From the NCBI RefSeq assembly GCF_027563465.1, contig NZ_JAPFQA010000005.1:1-64000 (forward strand): a stretch of DNA of 64,000 nucleotides, written 5' to 3'. This document shows, one piece after another, positions 1 to 9,421 of the stretch. The notes under the pieces were generated by a model. The model did no database searches. It had not been told where the DNA came from and worked only from the letters and a program-made list of their open reading frames with translations. How positions within the stretch are numbered: the first letter of the stretch is position 1; each line of letters begins with the position of its first letter. Position numbers and translations under genes: made by a program. This DNA is from Mesorhizobium qingshengii (GTDB taxonomy: Bacteria; Pseudomonadota; Alphaproteobacteria; Rhizobiales; Rhizobiaceae).

Positions 1-495
1 CACTTCAATCCGGCGGTAACGCTGGTCTTTGCCTTGAAGCGGGAGATCGAGACCAATACGGCCGCGGCCTACGTCCTGGCCCAGGTCGCAGGCGGCATCG
101 TCGGCACGTTGCTGGCACACGCTATGTTCGAGCTGCCGGTGTTGCAGTTGTCTGAAACCGCGCGGACTGGAAACGGCCAATGGATCGCCGAAATTGTCGC
201 GACCTTTGGCCTGGTCTTCACCATTCTTGCCGGCCTGCGGGCTCGCCCGGACTCAATCCCGTGGCTGGTCGGGCTCTACATTACCGCCGCCTACTGGTTC
301 ACGGCATCGACCTCCTTCGCCAATCCGGCTGTCGCCATTGCGCGGGCACTGTCCAACACCTTCGCCGGAATCCGCCCTGTCGACTTGGCGGGGTTCATTG
401 TCGCCGAACTTTTAGGCGCGCTGCTTGCCATGGGTTTGGCTGCGTGGCTGCTCACCGAGGCGAAACCAATCAGACAGATGAAAGCAGCAGAATGA
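1..495 (+). CDS. aqpS: Aquaglyceroporin of arsenic operon (AqpS-like), 5' truncated by window edge
   Basis: The reading frame is open from base 1, so the N-terminus lies outside the window. Both aquaporin pore boxes are visible: HFNPAVTL at fragment residues 1-8 and FANPAVAIA around residue 108, about 105 residues apart as in the MIP family. Hydrophobic helices fill the space between. It overlaps arsC by four bases (ATGA) and arsH follows. In Sinorhizobium meliloti the same gene order uses AqpS in place of an ArsB/Acr3 pump to let arsenite leave the cell. The arsenite role is therefore inferred from context; the MIP fold is directly visible. Confidence 0.9.
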   Translation, partial: HFNPAVTLVFALKREIETNTAAAYVLAQVAGGIVGTLLAHAMFELPVLQLSETARTGNGQWIAEIVATFGLVFTILAGLRARPDSIPWLVGLYITAAYWFTASTSFANPAVAIARALSNTFAGIRPVDLAGFIVAELLGALLAMGLAAWLLTEAKPIRQMKAAE

Positions 496-914
496 CCATC
501 ACTATCTACCATAACCCAGACTGCGGCACGTCGCGCAACACGCTGGCCATCATCAGGCAATCCGGCGAGGAGCCGGAGGTGATCGAATATCTGAAGAATC
601 CGCCATCGCGGGAACGGCTCGTCGAGCTTATCGCGGCGATGGGGATGACGCCGCGCCAACTGCTCCGCGAGAAGGGCACGCCCTACGCCGAACTCAATCT
701 CGGTGATCCGAAATGGACTGACGATGAAATTCTGGATTTCATGCTGGCGCATCCGATCCTGATCAACCGGCCGATCGTCGTCAGCCCGCTCGGCGTCGTC
801 CTGGCGCGGCCGTCGGAAAAGGTGCTGGACATCCTGCCCAACCCGCAGATCGGCGCGTTCACCAAGGAGGATGGCGAGGTGGTCATAGACTCGCAAGGCA
901 AGCGCGTAGCCTGA
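492..914 (+). CDS. arsC: Arsenate reductase, glutaredoxin type (ArsC)
   Basis: A 140-residue cytoplasmic enzyme reducing arsenate to arsenite with glutathione and glutaredoxin. The N-terminal [10 protein letters not shown] signature carries the catalytic Cys11, with His7 and Arg15 spaced as in E. coli plasmid R773 ArsC. The length matches the family. The ATG at 492 overlaps the aqpS stop codon, which indicates translational coupling. The arsenite produced would exit through the adjacent AqpS-like channel. A longer in-frame reading from further upstream was rejected because it would run through aqpS. Confidence 0.95.
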   Translation: MTITIYHNPDCGTSRNTLAIIRQSGEEPEVIEYLKNPPSRERLVELIAAMGMTPRQLLREKGTPYAELNLGDPKWTDDEILDFMLAHPILINRPIVVSPLGVVLARPSEKVLDILPNPQIGAFTKEDGEVVIDSQGKRVA

Positions 915-918
915 TCAC

Positions 919-1635
919 GTGCCCGAAGAAGCTTTGCCGAACCTGGACGAGGAACAGTTCCAGCCGATTGACCTGCAGGCGCTGCTGGACGCGCCTCGCT
1001 CAATCCACAAGCCTCGCGTGCTGATGCTCTACGGGTCGCTGCGCGAACGATCCTATTCGAGGCTCGCTACCGAAGAGGCGGCCCGTATTTTGCGTCGCTT
1101 GGGCGCCGAGGTTCGCATCTACAATCCTTCGGGCCTGCCGCTGCCGGATTCAACGTCGGTCGAACACACCAAAGTGAAGGAATTGCGGGATCTCTCGATC
1201 TGGTCGGAAGCCCAAGTTTGGTGTTCTCCCGAGCGGCATGGCGCCATGACCGCCATCATGAAGGCGCAGATTGATTGGCTGCCACTCTCATTGGGCGGCG
1301 TGCGGCCCACCCAGGGCCGGACGCTTGCCGTCATGCAGGTTTCCGGCGGCTCGCAGAGTTTCAACGCCGTCAACCAGCTGCGCATCCTCGGCCGCTGGAT
1401 GCGCATGGTCACCATCCCGAACCAGTCGTCGGTGGCAAAAGCCTTTAATGAGTTCGACGAGGCCGGCCGCATGAAACCGTCGCCCTACTACAACCGGATC
1501 GTCGATGTGATGGAGGAGCTGATGAAATTCACCTTGCTCCTGCGTGATCGATCGGCCTATCTCACGAGCCGTTACTCCGAGCGCATCGAAAGCGCGGAGG
1601 AGGTTGCCAAGCGGGTGAACCAGCGGTCGATTTGA
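919..1635 (+). CDS. arsH: Arsenical resistance protein ArsH (NADPH-dependent FMN reductase)
   Basis: A 238-residue flavodoxin-fold flavoprotein. Near the N-terminus, [10 protein letters not shown] at residues 39-48 is the FMN phosphate-binding loop typical of ArsH. Known ArsH enzymes oxidise trivalent organoarsenicals and reduce quinones. The start is GTG, four bases after the arsC stop, so it is almost certainly the third gene of the aqpS-arsC-arsH operon. An ArsR repressor would be expected upstream, outside the window. Confidence 0.95.
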   Translation: MPEEALPNLDEEQFQPIDLQALLDAPRSIHKPRVLMLYGSLRERSYSRLATEEAARILRRLGAEVRIYNPSGLPLPDSTSVEHTKVKELRDLSIWSEAQVWCSPERHGAMTAIMKAQIDWLPLSLGGVRPTQGRTLAVMQVSGGSQSFNAVNQLRILGRWMRMVTIPNQSSVAKAFNEFDEAGRMKPSPYYNRIVDVMEELMKFTLLLRDRSAYLTSRYSERIESAEEVAKRVNQRSI

Positions 1636-1784
1636 GCCGGCTGGTTGGCGCAAACGGGACGGCGGCAGCATCGTTGTAGGTCGACTATCGGCGCCCTGAG
1701 ACGCACCTCCGTCTATGACGATCTGTAGGGGAATTCGGGTGGCATCTGGATTTCGCATCAACACGCCAGCGGCGAGATCGATCA

Positions 1785-2669
1785 ATGAGACGGCGTGACG
1801 TTCTCATCGCGACGATGCCTCCGGTGCTGTGGGCAATCGCCTACACCGTGGCGAAGCCGGCTATGGAACGCTTTCCGCCATTGTTTCTCATGAGCCTTGT
1901 CTACGCGGTGACGGCACTGGCTCTGTATCGGCCGTGGCAGCTGCGGCAAACATCGCTGTGGGCCGTGATCGCGGCAGCGACACTTGGCGCCAGCTTGCAA
2001 AGCGCGCTTATTTTCAGCGGCATCGCCCATGTCCCTGCCACCATGGCGATACTCGCTGTTCAATCCCAGGTTCCGTTCGCGGTTCTCGCAGCTTGGCTTG
2101 TCGGTCAGGAGCAGACAAACGCTCGCCGCCTGGTGGGTGTTGTGGTCGCCTTGGCGGGGGTCACGCTGATCGTTGGGCTGCCGAACTCCGTTGGTGAATC
2201 CAGTGGCCTGTTGTTGATTGTGCTTGGCACGCTCTGCTGGGGTGTTGCCCAAGCCATCATTCGCACCAAATCCCGAGATCCCGGCGCACGCCTGATGGGA
2301 ATGATGGCGGCAATTGCCGCGCCACAACTGCTGATCATGTCGCTTATTCTGGAACGTGGGCAGCAGGCAGCCATGGTCCAAGCGACCGTGTCTCAATGGT
2401 GCGCAGTTGCTGTCTTGGCGGTTGGAGGTTTCGTCGCCGCGTATTCGATCTGGTATGGCCTGCTTCGCCGACATCGCATTGATGAAATCGCCCCGTTCAT
2501 CCTCCTGATGCCGCTCTTCGGCGTGCTGACGGCACATGTGCTCCTTGGCGAGGCGATCACCCCGCTGGTCATAACTGGAGGCGCGATCATCCTCATGGGT
2601 CTCATACTTGTCGTTTTTACACCGACTGTGGATGACGCAGTGTCTGCCGAGCCGTTGCCTCCTGGATGA
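1785..2669 (+). CDS. DMT superfamily (EamA) transporter
   Basis: A 294-residue inner-membrane protein with about ten hydrophobic helices in two EamA repeats. The repeat starts include LWAIAYTVAKPAMERFPP near residue 15 and LCWGVAQAIIR near residue 152. The family exports small metabolites or amino acids, but the substrate cannot be read from sequence. It lies between arsH and arsA on the same strand, separated from arsH by about 150 bases, so it may have its own promoter. Whether it takes part in arsenic handling is unknown. Confidence 0.85.
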   Translation: MRRRDVLIATMPPVLWAIAYTVAKPAMERFPPLFLMSLVYAVTALALYRPWQLRQTSLWAVIAAATLGASLQSALIFSGIAHVPATMAILAVQSQVPFAVLAAWLVGQEQTNARRLVGVVVALAGVTLIVGLPNSVGESSGLLLIVLGTLCWGVAQAIIRTKSRDPGARLMGMMAAIAAPQLLIMSLILERGQQAAMVQATVSQWCAVAVLAVGGFVAAYSIWYGLLRRHRIDEIAPFILLMPLFGVLTAHVLLGEAITPLVITGGAIILMGLILVVFTPTVDDAVSAEPLPPG

Positions 2670-2704
2670 TGGCCGTCGTGGCTGGACCGTGTGTCACTAA
2701 CTGA

Positions 2705-2821
2705 ATGCCGGGGCAATCCATGAAGAAATTGTCCAACCCACCGCGAAAGCAGCAGTCTAGAAAGGCCGCCGTTCCTCGCCGGGTTGCCCTCGATCAAGTC
2801 CATCTGCTCGACTTGCTGTAA
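2705..2821 (+). CDS. Possible small basic protein, unrecognised
   Basis: A 38-codon ATG-to-TAA frame sits alone between the DMT transporter and arsA. It reads as a lysine/arginine-rich head (KKLSNPPRKQQSRKAA) followed by a short leucine-rich tail. There is no convincing Shine-Dalgarno sequence. I do not recognise it. It could be a remnant of a larger gene or a chance frame. Confidence 0.2.
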   Translation: MPGQSMKKLSNPPRKQQSRKAAVPRRVALDQVHLLDLL

Positions 2822-2857
2822 GCTCAATCCCAAGACGACCAGCAACTATGGACCCCC

Positions 2858-4612
2858 ATGACCCAGTTCAGCGCACTAGAGCATCCTACTCGATATCTGT
2901 TTTTCACCGGGAAGGGTGGAGTGGGCAAGACTGCGCTGAGCTGTGCGAGTGCGCTTGCCTTGGCAGATCGGGGTCTGCGCGTGCTGCTAGTCAGCACCGA
3001 TCCAGCGTCCAATCTCGACGAAATGCTCAATGTCGAGTTGTCGGATACCCCTAGACTGGTCCCAGACGTCCAAGGGCTTCTGGCGTTGAACATTGATCCG
3101 GAGGCCGCGGCAACGCAATACCGCACACGCGTGCTCGATCAGTTGGATCCCGATGCCACTGATACGGAGCGCTCGACGATCCGGGAACAGCTCTCCGGTG
3201 CCTGCACGACAGAAATCGCGGCGTTCGATGAATTCGTTGGCTTGCTGGCAGGCGATGCGCCCGGTTTCGACCACGTCATTTTCGACACTGCCCCAACTGG
3301 CCACACCCTACGGCTACTCAGCCTGCCGAAGGCGTGGACAGGTTTTCTGCATGACAACGATCGAGGAGCCTCATGCCTTGGGCCACACTCGGGCCTGAAA
3401 ATGCAGGAGCAACGTTTTCAGGAGGCTTTGCACTGCCTCGGCGATCCCGCCCGCACTTCGATAGTGCTGGTGACACGCCCCGATCAGGGCGCGATCCGCG
3501 AGGCCGCCCGGACGTCGAGTGAGCTCGATGCGCTTGGACTCTCCAACCAGTCGCTTGCCATCAACGGCATGTTTCGCGCGCAAGACAAGTCCGACGCAGT
3601 TGCCTCGGCACTCGAACAGGAGCAGGAAAACGCTCTCGCCGCGATGCCTGCTTCGCTGGCGAAGCTGCCCCGGGATGAGTTTCCGCTGCTCGGATTCGAT
3701 ATGATTGGATTGCCAGCGCTTCGCGCGCTTTTGTCGCCAGCGGCGGCGCCAGCTGTAATCGATGCTGCGGAAGCTGCACCTATCGATCTTCCTCGCCTCT
3801 CGCACCTTGTGGAGGAAATCGCACACGGCGAGAAGGGCCTCATCATGGTCATGGGCAAAGGTGGCGTCGGCAAGACAACTGTCGCCGCGGCAATCGCGGT
3901 CGGACTTGCAGAACGTGGCCATGCGGTGCATCTCACGACCACCGATCCGGCTGCTCATGTGCAGTTGGTCGTGGAAGGAGCGATGCCTGGGCTTACTGTT
4001 GATCGCATCGACCCGATCGCAGAGACGAGACGCTATATCGAGAAGATCATGTCGTCTCGCGGGCGGGATCTCGATGACGAAGGCAAGGCGTTGCTGCGAG
4101 AGGATCTCGCTTCACCATGCACCGAAGAGGTCGCGGTCTTCCATGCATTCTCGCGGGTCGTCGCGGAAGCGCGCAGCGCCTTTGTCGTGATCGACACAGC
4201 CCCTACTGGTCACACGCTTCTGCTTCTGGATGCCACCGGCGCCTACCACCGGCAAATGACACGTCATCTGGATCCCGCCGCGCCCGGGCGCGCGGTTACT
4301 CCGTTGATGCGCTTGCAGGACGCAAACTACACCCGCATCATCCTCGTGACCCTTCCTGAAACTACGCCGGTCTCCGAGGCAGGCGCGTTGCAAGACGATC
4401 TCCGCCGCGCAGGCATCGAGCCCTATGGCTGGATTATCAACAAGAGCATGATCGCATCTGGCACCCACGATCCCCTCTTGCGCTCAAGGCTGAAGGGAGA
4501 AAGAGCGCAGATTGATCGTGTCCTGGCGGCCTACGCGAAGCGGGTATATCTGCTTGGATTTCGCACCACGCCGCCGGTTGGGCTGGGCGAACTCAAGAAC
4601 CTTGCGAGCTAG
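2858..4612 (+). CDS. arsA: Arsenite-stimulated ATPase ArsA, tandem two-domain form
   Basis: At 584 residues this is the bacterial double-ATPase form. Two P-loops GKGGVGKT occur at residues 18-25 and 333-340, and each half carries a DTAPTGHT signature. The three metalloid-binding cysteines of E. coli ArsA have counterparts at Cys116 (SGACTTE), Cys173 (GASCLG) and Cys421 (ASPCTEE), so arsenite activation looks intact. ArsA normally energises ArsB, with ArsD as chaperone. Neither is in view here; the partner may lie outside the window. Confidence 0.95.
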   Translation: MTQFSALEHPTRYLFFTGKGGVGKTALSCASALALADRGLRVLLVSTDPASNLDEMLNVELSDTPRLVPDVQGLLALNIDPEAAATQYRTRVLDQLDPDATDTERSTIREQLSGACTTEIAAFDEFVGLLAGDAPGFDHVIFDTAPTGHTLRLLSLPKAWTGFLHDNDRGASCLGPHSGLKMQEQRFQEALHCLGDPARTSIVLVTRPDQGAIREAARTSSELDALGLSNQSLAINGMFRAQDKSDAVASALEQEQENALAAMPASLAKLPRDEFPLLGFDMIGLPALRALLSPAAAPAVIDAAEAAPIDLPRLSHLVEEIAHGEKGLIMVMGKGGVGKTTVAAAIAVGLAERGHAVHLTTTDPAAHVQLVVEGAMPGLTVDRIDPIAETRRYIEKIMSSRGRDLDDEGKALLREDLASPCTEEVAVFHAFSRVVAEARSAFVVIDTAPTGHTLLLLDATGAYHRQMTRHLDPAAPGRAVTPLMRLQDANYTRIILVTLPETTPVSEAGALQDDLRRAGIEPYGWIINKSMIASGTHDPLLRSRLKGERAQIDRVLAAYAKRVYLLGFRTTPPVGLGELKNLAS

Positions 4613-5119
4613 CAACACAACGCGGGCGAAGATTCGCCAGCAACGCCGACGATGTCGAACGCAGTTCAAAGCGCCGCAAGAAAAGAGATGCTGTGCTGAT
4701 CGAGATGCATCGAACCGCGAGACGAACTGACGGTAGTCGCCAGCAAGTGGATACCATTCCAGCCTCCCTGATGGGCGAGGTCAGCTGGCGCGGGACCTGT
4801 GTTGCTTACGCGCCATTCTGCCCCAGATTGCGCTTCCTCGCGATCCGCCGCAACAGGCCGTCAATTCCGTATCGAACGATGCGGCCGCTCCGTTCAGGGA
4901 ACGCGGATCGCTCGTTACATGGGTCATTTTGACGGACGTCACAATGTTACAAAATGTCTTATAAGTTATTGATTTTATTTATGTAACCCAGAGTTCAATC
5001 CTCTCTGGCAACACCGCAGAGTAGACCAGAACTTGAGCAAGAATGCTTCAAATCGGCCTGATTGATGGCTGTAACAATTCGTGAAAATAGCCCATCGACT
5101 TATTGCTATAACCTCAAAG
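4613..5119. other. Intergenic region between arsA and the integration module
   Basis: About 500 bases without a credible gene. The right part (about 4925-4990) is markedly more AT-rich than its surroundings. It contains a small inverted repeat, CCAGAG at 4988-4993 and CTCTGG at 5003-5008. AT-rich DNA ahead of a tyrosine integrase is where promoter and arm-type recombinase or excisionase sites usually lie, but no specific site can be proven by eye. Confidence 0.5.
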
Positions 5120-5422
5120 ATGTTGAGGTTGCTCACCCCCACCCAAGCTGCTGAATTTCTCGCTGTCACTCCGAAGCACTTGCTCGAGCTGACGAACGAA
5201 GGCGCTGTGCGCTGGGTGAACATTGGTCTTGAAGGCAAGAGGCCCACCCGTCGCTATAGACAAGACGACCTTGCCGAGTTCATTGCAAAGCGGAGCCAAA
5301 AGGCATGCCGGTATACCGAAAGCACGGCAAACCAGAATACACCTATGATTTCCAATTTCTCGGTCGTCGATTTTCCGGTCCCACGGGCACGAGCAACAAG
5401 CGCCAGGCGGAACGCATCCTAG
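5120..5422 (+). CDS. Helix-turn-helix protein, excisionase-like
   Basis: A 100-residue protein with a MerR/excisionase-type winged helix at residues 4-55 (LLTPTQAAEFLAV, then a wing, then RRYRQDDLAEFI). The gene overlaps the following integrase by 118 bases in a different frame. Such tight pairing is usual for Xis/Int or Alp-like regulators of integrative elements. ATG 5120 was chosen; a GTG at 5081 is an alternative. Its role in excision is inferred from the neighbour. Confidence 0.7.
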   Translation: MLRLLTPTQAAEFLAVTPKHLLELTNEGAVRWVNIGLEGKRPTRRYRQDDLAEFIAKRSQKACRYTESTANQNTPMISNFSVVDFPVPRARATSARRNAS

Positions 5423-6417
5423 AGCAAAAGCGGCAGGAAGCGCGGAGCAAGCTGAAGGCGGCTGCAAGCTTCACTGCCGAAGGACCAATGACACTTGAGA
5501 TAGCTGCTTCCCGCTATTGGCTGGAGGTGGGGCAGCACCTGGCCAATGCCGATAACTACTACCGCTTTCTCGGGTGGCTCCTCGATCATTTTGGCAAGCA
5601 TGTCACGCTGGACCGGATCTCGGACTCCTTGGTGGCTGCAATGGTATCGCAGAGGCGCAGCGACGGCGTCAGCAACGCCACTGTCAATCGCACCGCTACA
5701 GTTCCGCTCCGCGGCATCATGACCCGAGCGAAGAAGACCTGGAAGGTCCCGGTCGGTGATATTGACTGGAGCAGGCATATGCTCAAAGAGCCGAAGGAAC
5801 GCGTTCGTGAAGCCAGCCAAGACGAAGAGAAGCGCCTGCTGAATGCGATGCGCGACGACTATGCACCCGCTGTTCGGTTTGCCCTCCTAACCGGTTGCCG
5901 TCGCATGGAGATCGTCGACCTCACGTGGTCCCGTGTTGACTTCTTTGGCAGGATGATCACCGTCACTGGCAAGGGCGATAAGACGAGGGTCCTGCCGATG
6001 ACAGACGCGGTGCATGCCCTCTTGTGGGCTCTGAAGGACCACAATCCGACGTCGGTCTTCACCTACGTTGCCCGAAGAACAAACAAACGTCTCAAGCTCG
6101 TCAAGGGAACCCGCTACCCAATCACGATGGAAGGCTTCAAGACAGCCTGGCGACGCTACAGAGATAAATCAGGCGTGGAGAACTTCCGGTTCCACGACAC
6201 GCGCCATACAGCGGCGACGAGAACCCTGCGCACCGGCAACATGAAGATCGTGCAGAGGATGCTGGGCCACGAAGACATCACCACCACGGCGAAATACGCC
6301 CATGCGATGATCGAAGATATGCGCATTGCCATGGAGGCAGCAAACCACACCGGAAGTCACACCGGACGAGGAAAGAAAGTCACTAGCGAACTGAAAGATA
6401 AGAAGAAATCAGCCTGA
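5305..6417 (+). CDS. Tyrosine recombinase / phage-type integrase
   Basis: A 370-residue integrase. The catalytic set is complete: Arg199 in LTGCRRMEI, His297 and Arg300 in FRFHDTRHTAA, His322 in MLGHEDITTT, and Tyr331 in KYAHA. The N-terminal part looks like an arm-binding plus SAM-like core-binding region. Its stop codon lies only a few bases from a truncated tRNA-Pro gene. Integrases usually sit at the edge of the element they move, so this gene marks a boundary, with the arsenic genes on the element side. Confidence 0.93.
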   Translation: MPVYRKHGKPEYTYDFQFLGRRFSGPTGTSNKRQAERILEQKRQEARSKLKAAASFTAEGPMTLEIAASRYWLEVGQHLANADNYYRFLGWLLDHFGKHVTLDRISDSLVAAMVSQRRSDGVSNATVNRTATVPLRGIMTRAKKTWKVPVGDIDWSRHMLKEPKERVREASQDEEKRLLNAMRDDYAPAVRFALLTGCRRMEIVDLTWSRVDFFGRMITVTGKGDKTRVLPMTDAVHALLWALKDHNPTSVFTYVARRTNKRLKLVKGTRYPITMEGFKTAWRRYRDKSGVENFRFHDTRHTAATRTLRTGNMKIVQRMLGHEDITTTAKYAHAMIEDMRIAMEAANHTGSHTGRGKKVTSELKDKKKSA

Positions 6418-6422
6418 GCAAC

Positions 6423-6466
6423 CTTGCCCCCCAGTCAAGTGCGCTACCGGGCTGCGCTACACTCCG
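6423..6466 (-). pseudogene. 5' half of tRNA-Pro(GGG), interrupted in the anticodon arm
   Basis: On the minus strand from 6466 leftward the sequence reads as a proline tRNA: acceptor strand CGGAGTG, D arm GCGC...GCGC, then CTTGA and an anticodon loop with GGG at 6432-6430. The 3' anticodon strand reads GCAAG instead of the expected TCAAG, and no T arm or 3' acceptor strand follows. The integrase stop codon follows at once. This is best explained as the attachment junction of the integrated element. The matching 3' half should lie beyond the left edge of the window. Confidence 0.8.
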
Positions 6467-6522
6467 GACCGGTCGCGATGTATCGTGATAACCCCGCTCG
6501 GGTCAACCGAATTCGGCGACTT

Positions 6523-7791
6523 TTATCTTGCTGCGATTGCGGGTGCGGGCGAACCCGGCAATGCCGGCCGCAGCAGCCGCTGATGCCGGTATTCCAGCGC
6601 GATTGCGCCCCAGATCAGCCCGAGCAGCAGGTAGACATGGCGCCAGTGATCGATGTCGATGAAGGTGCCGAGCCCGATATTGCCGATGAAGGCGACGTAG
6701 GCGCACAGGAGATAGGGTTGCCACGGCCGGTCGCGCAGCAGGATGCGGAAACCGGCTGCTATCGTCCAGGCGACGAGCGTCAGGAACGACACGAAACCGA
6801 GCCAGCCATAGTCCATCAGCATCTTCAGCCAGATGTCGTGGGTGTCTTCGCCGAAGATCGTGCCGAAGACCAGCGGGCCGATACCGAACGGGTGCTCGAG
6901 CGCCATCTGGAAGCCGATCGCGTAGCGGGCGAAGCGGCCGAGTCGCGCCGTGTCGTAGCTCTGTTCGAGATGGGCGCGGTTGGAAAACATCTCCGCCACG
7001 CCGGGCAGTTGCAAGATGACGATCATGGCGATGACGAGCAGCGCCAGTGCCGCGATCGTCATCACCACCACGCGCAGCCGGAGCATGCCGCTGGCGCTCT
7101 GCAGGAACAGGCAGCCGGTGAGCAGGATGGCCGAGACGGCGAACATGCCCCAGGCGCCGCGCGAGAAGGAGAAGAAGATGCCGGCGGTGATGATCAGCAG
7201 CGGCACCGCCAGCAGCGGCATGCGCGGGATCGGTCCGGTCAGCAGCAGGTAGAGCAGATAGATGCCAGGCAGCACGAGGAATGGGCCGAAGACGTTCGGG
7301 TCCTGGAAGGCGCCGGCGGCGCGGTCGTATTTGGTGAACATCTCCGCGCCCGGGAAGGCATGGAAATAGCCGGCAATGCCGAGCAGCGAGGTGATCACCG
7401 CCGACACGACATAGGCGAAGAAGATCAGCCGGTAGAGGCTGGGTTGCGCCGCCGTCACCGAGGCGAAGAACACGGCGGTGAAGGCGAGAAACAGCGAAAC
7501 GGAGAGATAGAGCGGGGTGTTGGCGAGGTCCGACATTTGCGTCATGGCGATCATGCCGCCGATGTTCATCGTCACCAGCAGCACCAGCAGCGGCAGTGCC
7601 GCACGCGAAATCCTCAGGCCGAAGAGCGCCCAGATGGCGATCAGCCCCGCCATGTAGAGTTCATAAGGCGCCGGTTCGCTGATGACGAAGCCGGACAGGA
7701 ATATGCCGAGGAAAACCGCCGCCGATGAGATCAGCGAGATCAGCTTGGCGTTGACCGCGCCCAGTGGCAGCTCGTGGGAAATCGCGCTCAA
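6523..7791 (-). CDS. O-antigen ligase / exopolysaccharide polymerase-like membrane protein
   Basis: A 422-residue polytopic protein with about ten to twelve helices and a large periplasmic loop containing HLEQSYDTARLGRF and a conserved HDIWLK segment, as in Wzy/WaaL (Wzy_C) proteins. The TTG start at 7791 overlaps the stop of the upstream priming transferase (TTGA), implying coupling. It is likely to polymerise lipid-linked repeat units in the periplasm. A longer in-frame reading to the right was rejected because it runs through the neighbour in another frame. Confidence 0.82.
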   Translation of the reverse strand: MSAISHELPLGAVNAKLISLISSAAVFLGIFLSGFVISEPAPYELYMAGLIAIWALFGLRISRAALPLLVLLVTMNIGGMIAMTQMSDLANTPLYLSVSLFLAFTAVFFASVTAAQPSLYRLIFFAYVVSAVITSLLGIAGYFHAFPGAEMFTKYDRAAGAFQDPNVFGPFLVLPGIYLLYLLLTGPIPRMPLLAVPLLIITAGIFFSFSRGAWGMFAVSAILLTGCLFLQSASGMLRLRVVVMTIAALALLVIAMIVILQLPGVAEMFSNRAHLEQSYDTARLGRFARYAIGFQMALEHPFGIGPLVFGTIFGEDTHDIWLKMLMDYGWLGFVSFLTLVAWTIAAGFRILLRDRPWQPYLLCAYVAFIGNIGLGTFIDIDHWRHVYLLLGLIWGAIALEYRHQRLLRPALPGSPAPAIAAR

Positions 7792-9323
7792 TAGGCGTTT
7801 TCCGTGTTCAGCAACCGGATCGGCGTCAGGAGCAGGATCCGCAAGTCGAACAGCAGCGACCAGTTCTCGATGTAATAGAGGTCGTACTCGGTTCGCATGC
7901 GGATCTTCTCGTTGGTGTCCATCTCGCCGCGCCAGCCATTGATCTGCGCCCAGCCGGTGACGCCGGGCTTGACCTTGTGGCGCGCGAAATAGCCGTCGAC
8001 CACTTCGTTGTAGAGGAGATTGTGCGACTGCGCGGCGATGGCGTGCGGGCGCGGACCGACAAGCGACAGCGAGCCGAGCAGCGAGTTGAAGAATTGCGGC
8101 AGTTCGTCGATCGAGGTCTTGCGGATGAAGCGGCCGACGCGGGTGACGCGCGGATCGTTCCTGGTCACCGTCTGCTTGGCGGTCGGGTCCGACCGGTCCG
8201 TGTACATCGAGCGGAATTTGTAGACCTCGATGATCTCGTTGTTGAAGCCGTGCCGCTTCTGGTGAAACAGCACGGGTCCCTTGCTGTCGAGCTTGATGGC
8301 AATGGCGGTCGCCAGCATCACCGGCGAGAACACGACGATGCCGATGAGGCTGAAGACGATGTCGAAGGCACGCTTGGCGACCGAATCCCAGTCGTTGATC
8401 GGCTTGTCGAAGATGTCGAGCATCGGCACCGAGCCGATATAGGAATAGGCGCGCGGACGAAATTGCAGCGCATTTGAATGTGCCGACAGGCGGATATCGA
8501 CCGGCAGCACCCACAGCTTCTTCAACAGCTGCAGCACGCGCGATTCGGCCGTCAGCGGCAGCGACACGATCAGCATGTCGATGCGGGCGATGCGGGCGAA
8601 TTCGATCAGTTCGGAAATGGTGCCGAGCTTGGGATAGCCGGCGACGATGGGCGGCGAGCGCTTGTCGCCGCGATCATCGAAGATGCCGCAGATACGAATG
8701 TCGTTGTAGGGCTGCTTTTCGACGGAGCGGATCAGGATTTCCGCTGTCTTGCCGCCGCCGACGATGACAGCGCGCCGCTCCATGCGGCCGTCGCGCGCCC
8801 AGCGCCGGATCAGCTTCGACATCACCAGCCTGAGGCCGAAGATGAGGATGAAACCGACGACGAACCAGGTCCCGAACAGCAGGCGCGAATAATCTTCCGA
8901 CATCTTCGTGGCGAAGGCAGTCAACGCCATCAGGGCGAAGGTGCCGGCCCAGACCAGCAGGACGCGGCCAAAATTGGCGATCGGCCGCATCAAGGCAACA
9001 ACCTGGTAGCAGTCGGTGACGTCGAGCAGCACCACGGCAAGGAAAGACGTGGCGGCAATCGCCAGCGGGTACTGCCAGGCGAGATAGTTGAAGAACCCGA
9101 CATAGTAGAAATAGACGCTGAGCCCGGACAGGAACAGCAGCCCGAATTCGACCATGCGCAGGACGCCGCTGACCATGATCGGCGACATCGTATCGCGCCT
9201 GTACTGTGACGCGACCTGGCGGGCGACGTCGTTCATGCCGCCGGGCGCATCGCCGTCGGTCGGGGCGTCGAATTTACGCACCGCCTCTGCTGAAAAGCGG
9301 TGCGCGGGGTCGATCTCGTTCAT
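7788..9323 (-). CDS. Undecaprenyl-phosphate sugar phosphotransferase (priming glycosyltransferase)
   Basis: A 511-residue WcaJ/PssA-type enzyme. Several N-terminal helices are followed by a Rossmann-like CoA-binding-fold segment ([12 protein letters not shown]). The C-terminal bacterial sugar transferase domain carries [21 protein letters not shown] and VGPRPHA. The enzyme transfers the first sugar phosphate to undecaprenyl phosphate at the inner membrane and so starts repeat-unit assembly. ATG 9323 was chosen; a TTG at 9338 is possible. The sugar (glucose or galactose) cannot be decided from sequence. Confidence 0.92.
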   Translation of the reverse strand: MNEIDPAHRFSAEAVRKFDAPTDGDAPGGMNDVARQVASQYRRDTMSPIMVSGVLRMVEFGLLFLSGLSVYFYYVGFFNYLAWQYPLAIAATSFLAVVLLDVTDCYQVVALMRPIANFGRVLLVWAGTFALMALTAFATKMSEDYSRLLFGTWFVVGFILIFGLRLVMSKLIRRWARDGRMERRAVIVGGGKTAEILIRSVEKQPYNDIRICGIFDDRGDKRSPPIVAGYPKLGTISELIEFARIARIDMLIVSLPLTAESRVLQLLKKLWVLPVDIRLSAHSNALQFRPRAYSYIGSVPMLDIFDKPINDWDSVAKRAFDIVFSLIGIVVFSPVMLATAIAIKLDSKGPVLFHQKRHGFNNEIIEVYKFRSMYTDRSDPTAKQTVTRNDPRVTRVGRFIRKTSIDELPQFFNSLLGSLSLVGPRPHAIAAQSHNLLYNEVVDGYFARHKVKPGVTGWAQINGWRGEMDTNEKIRMRTEYDLYYIENWSLLFDLRILLLTPIRLLNTENAY

Positions 9324-9421
9324 GGGGCTTTTCCGCAAGCTTCCCTTCGGTGAATAGCAAAAGAGAGCTAAGAAACCCTTGAAACAACAGGTGGCTTTGG
9401 AATGGCTTGGGGGGTTGCGGC

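Noticed and set aside
4988-5008. CCAGAG/CTCTGG hairpin considered as a tRNA T arm or the partner attachment site
   Set aside because: The loop and stem do not match tRNA-Pro, and no acceptor strand or CCA follows.
6424-7728. Plus-strand frame of 434 codons after the integrase
   Set aside because: It is antisense to the O-antigen ligase-like gene and crosses the tRNA-Pro fragment. The translation is Gln/Asp/Arg-rich without motifs.
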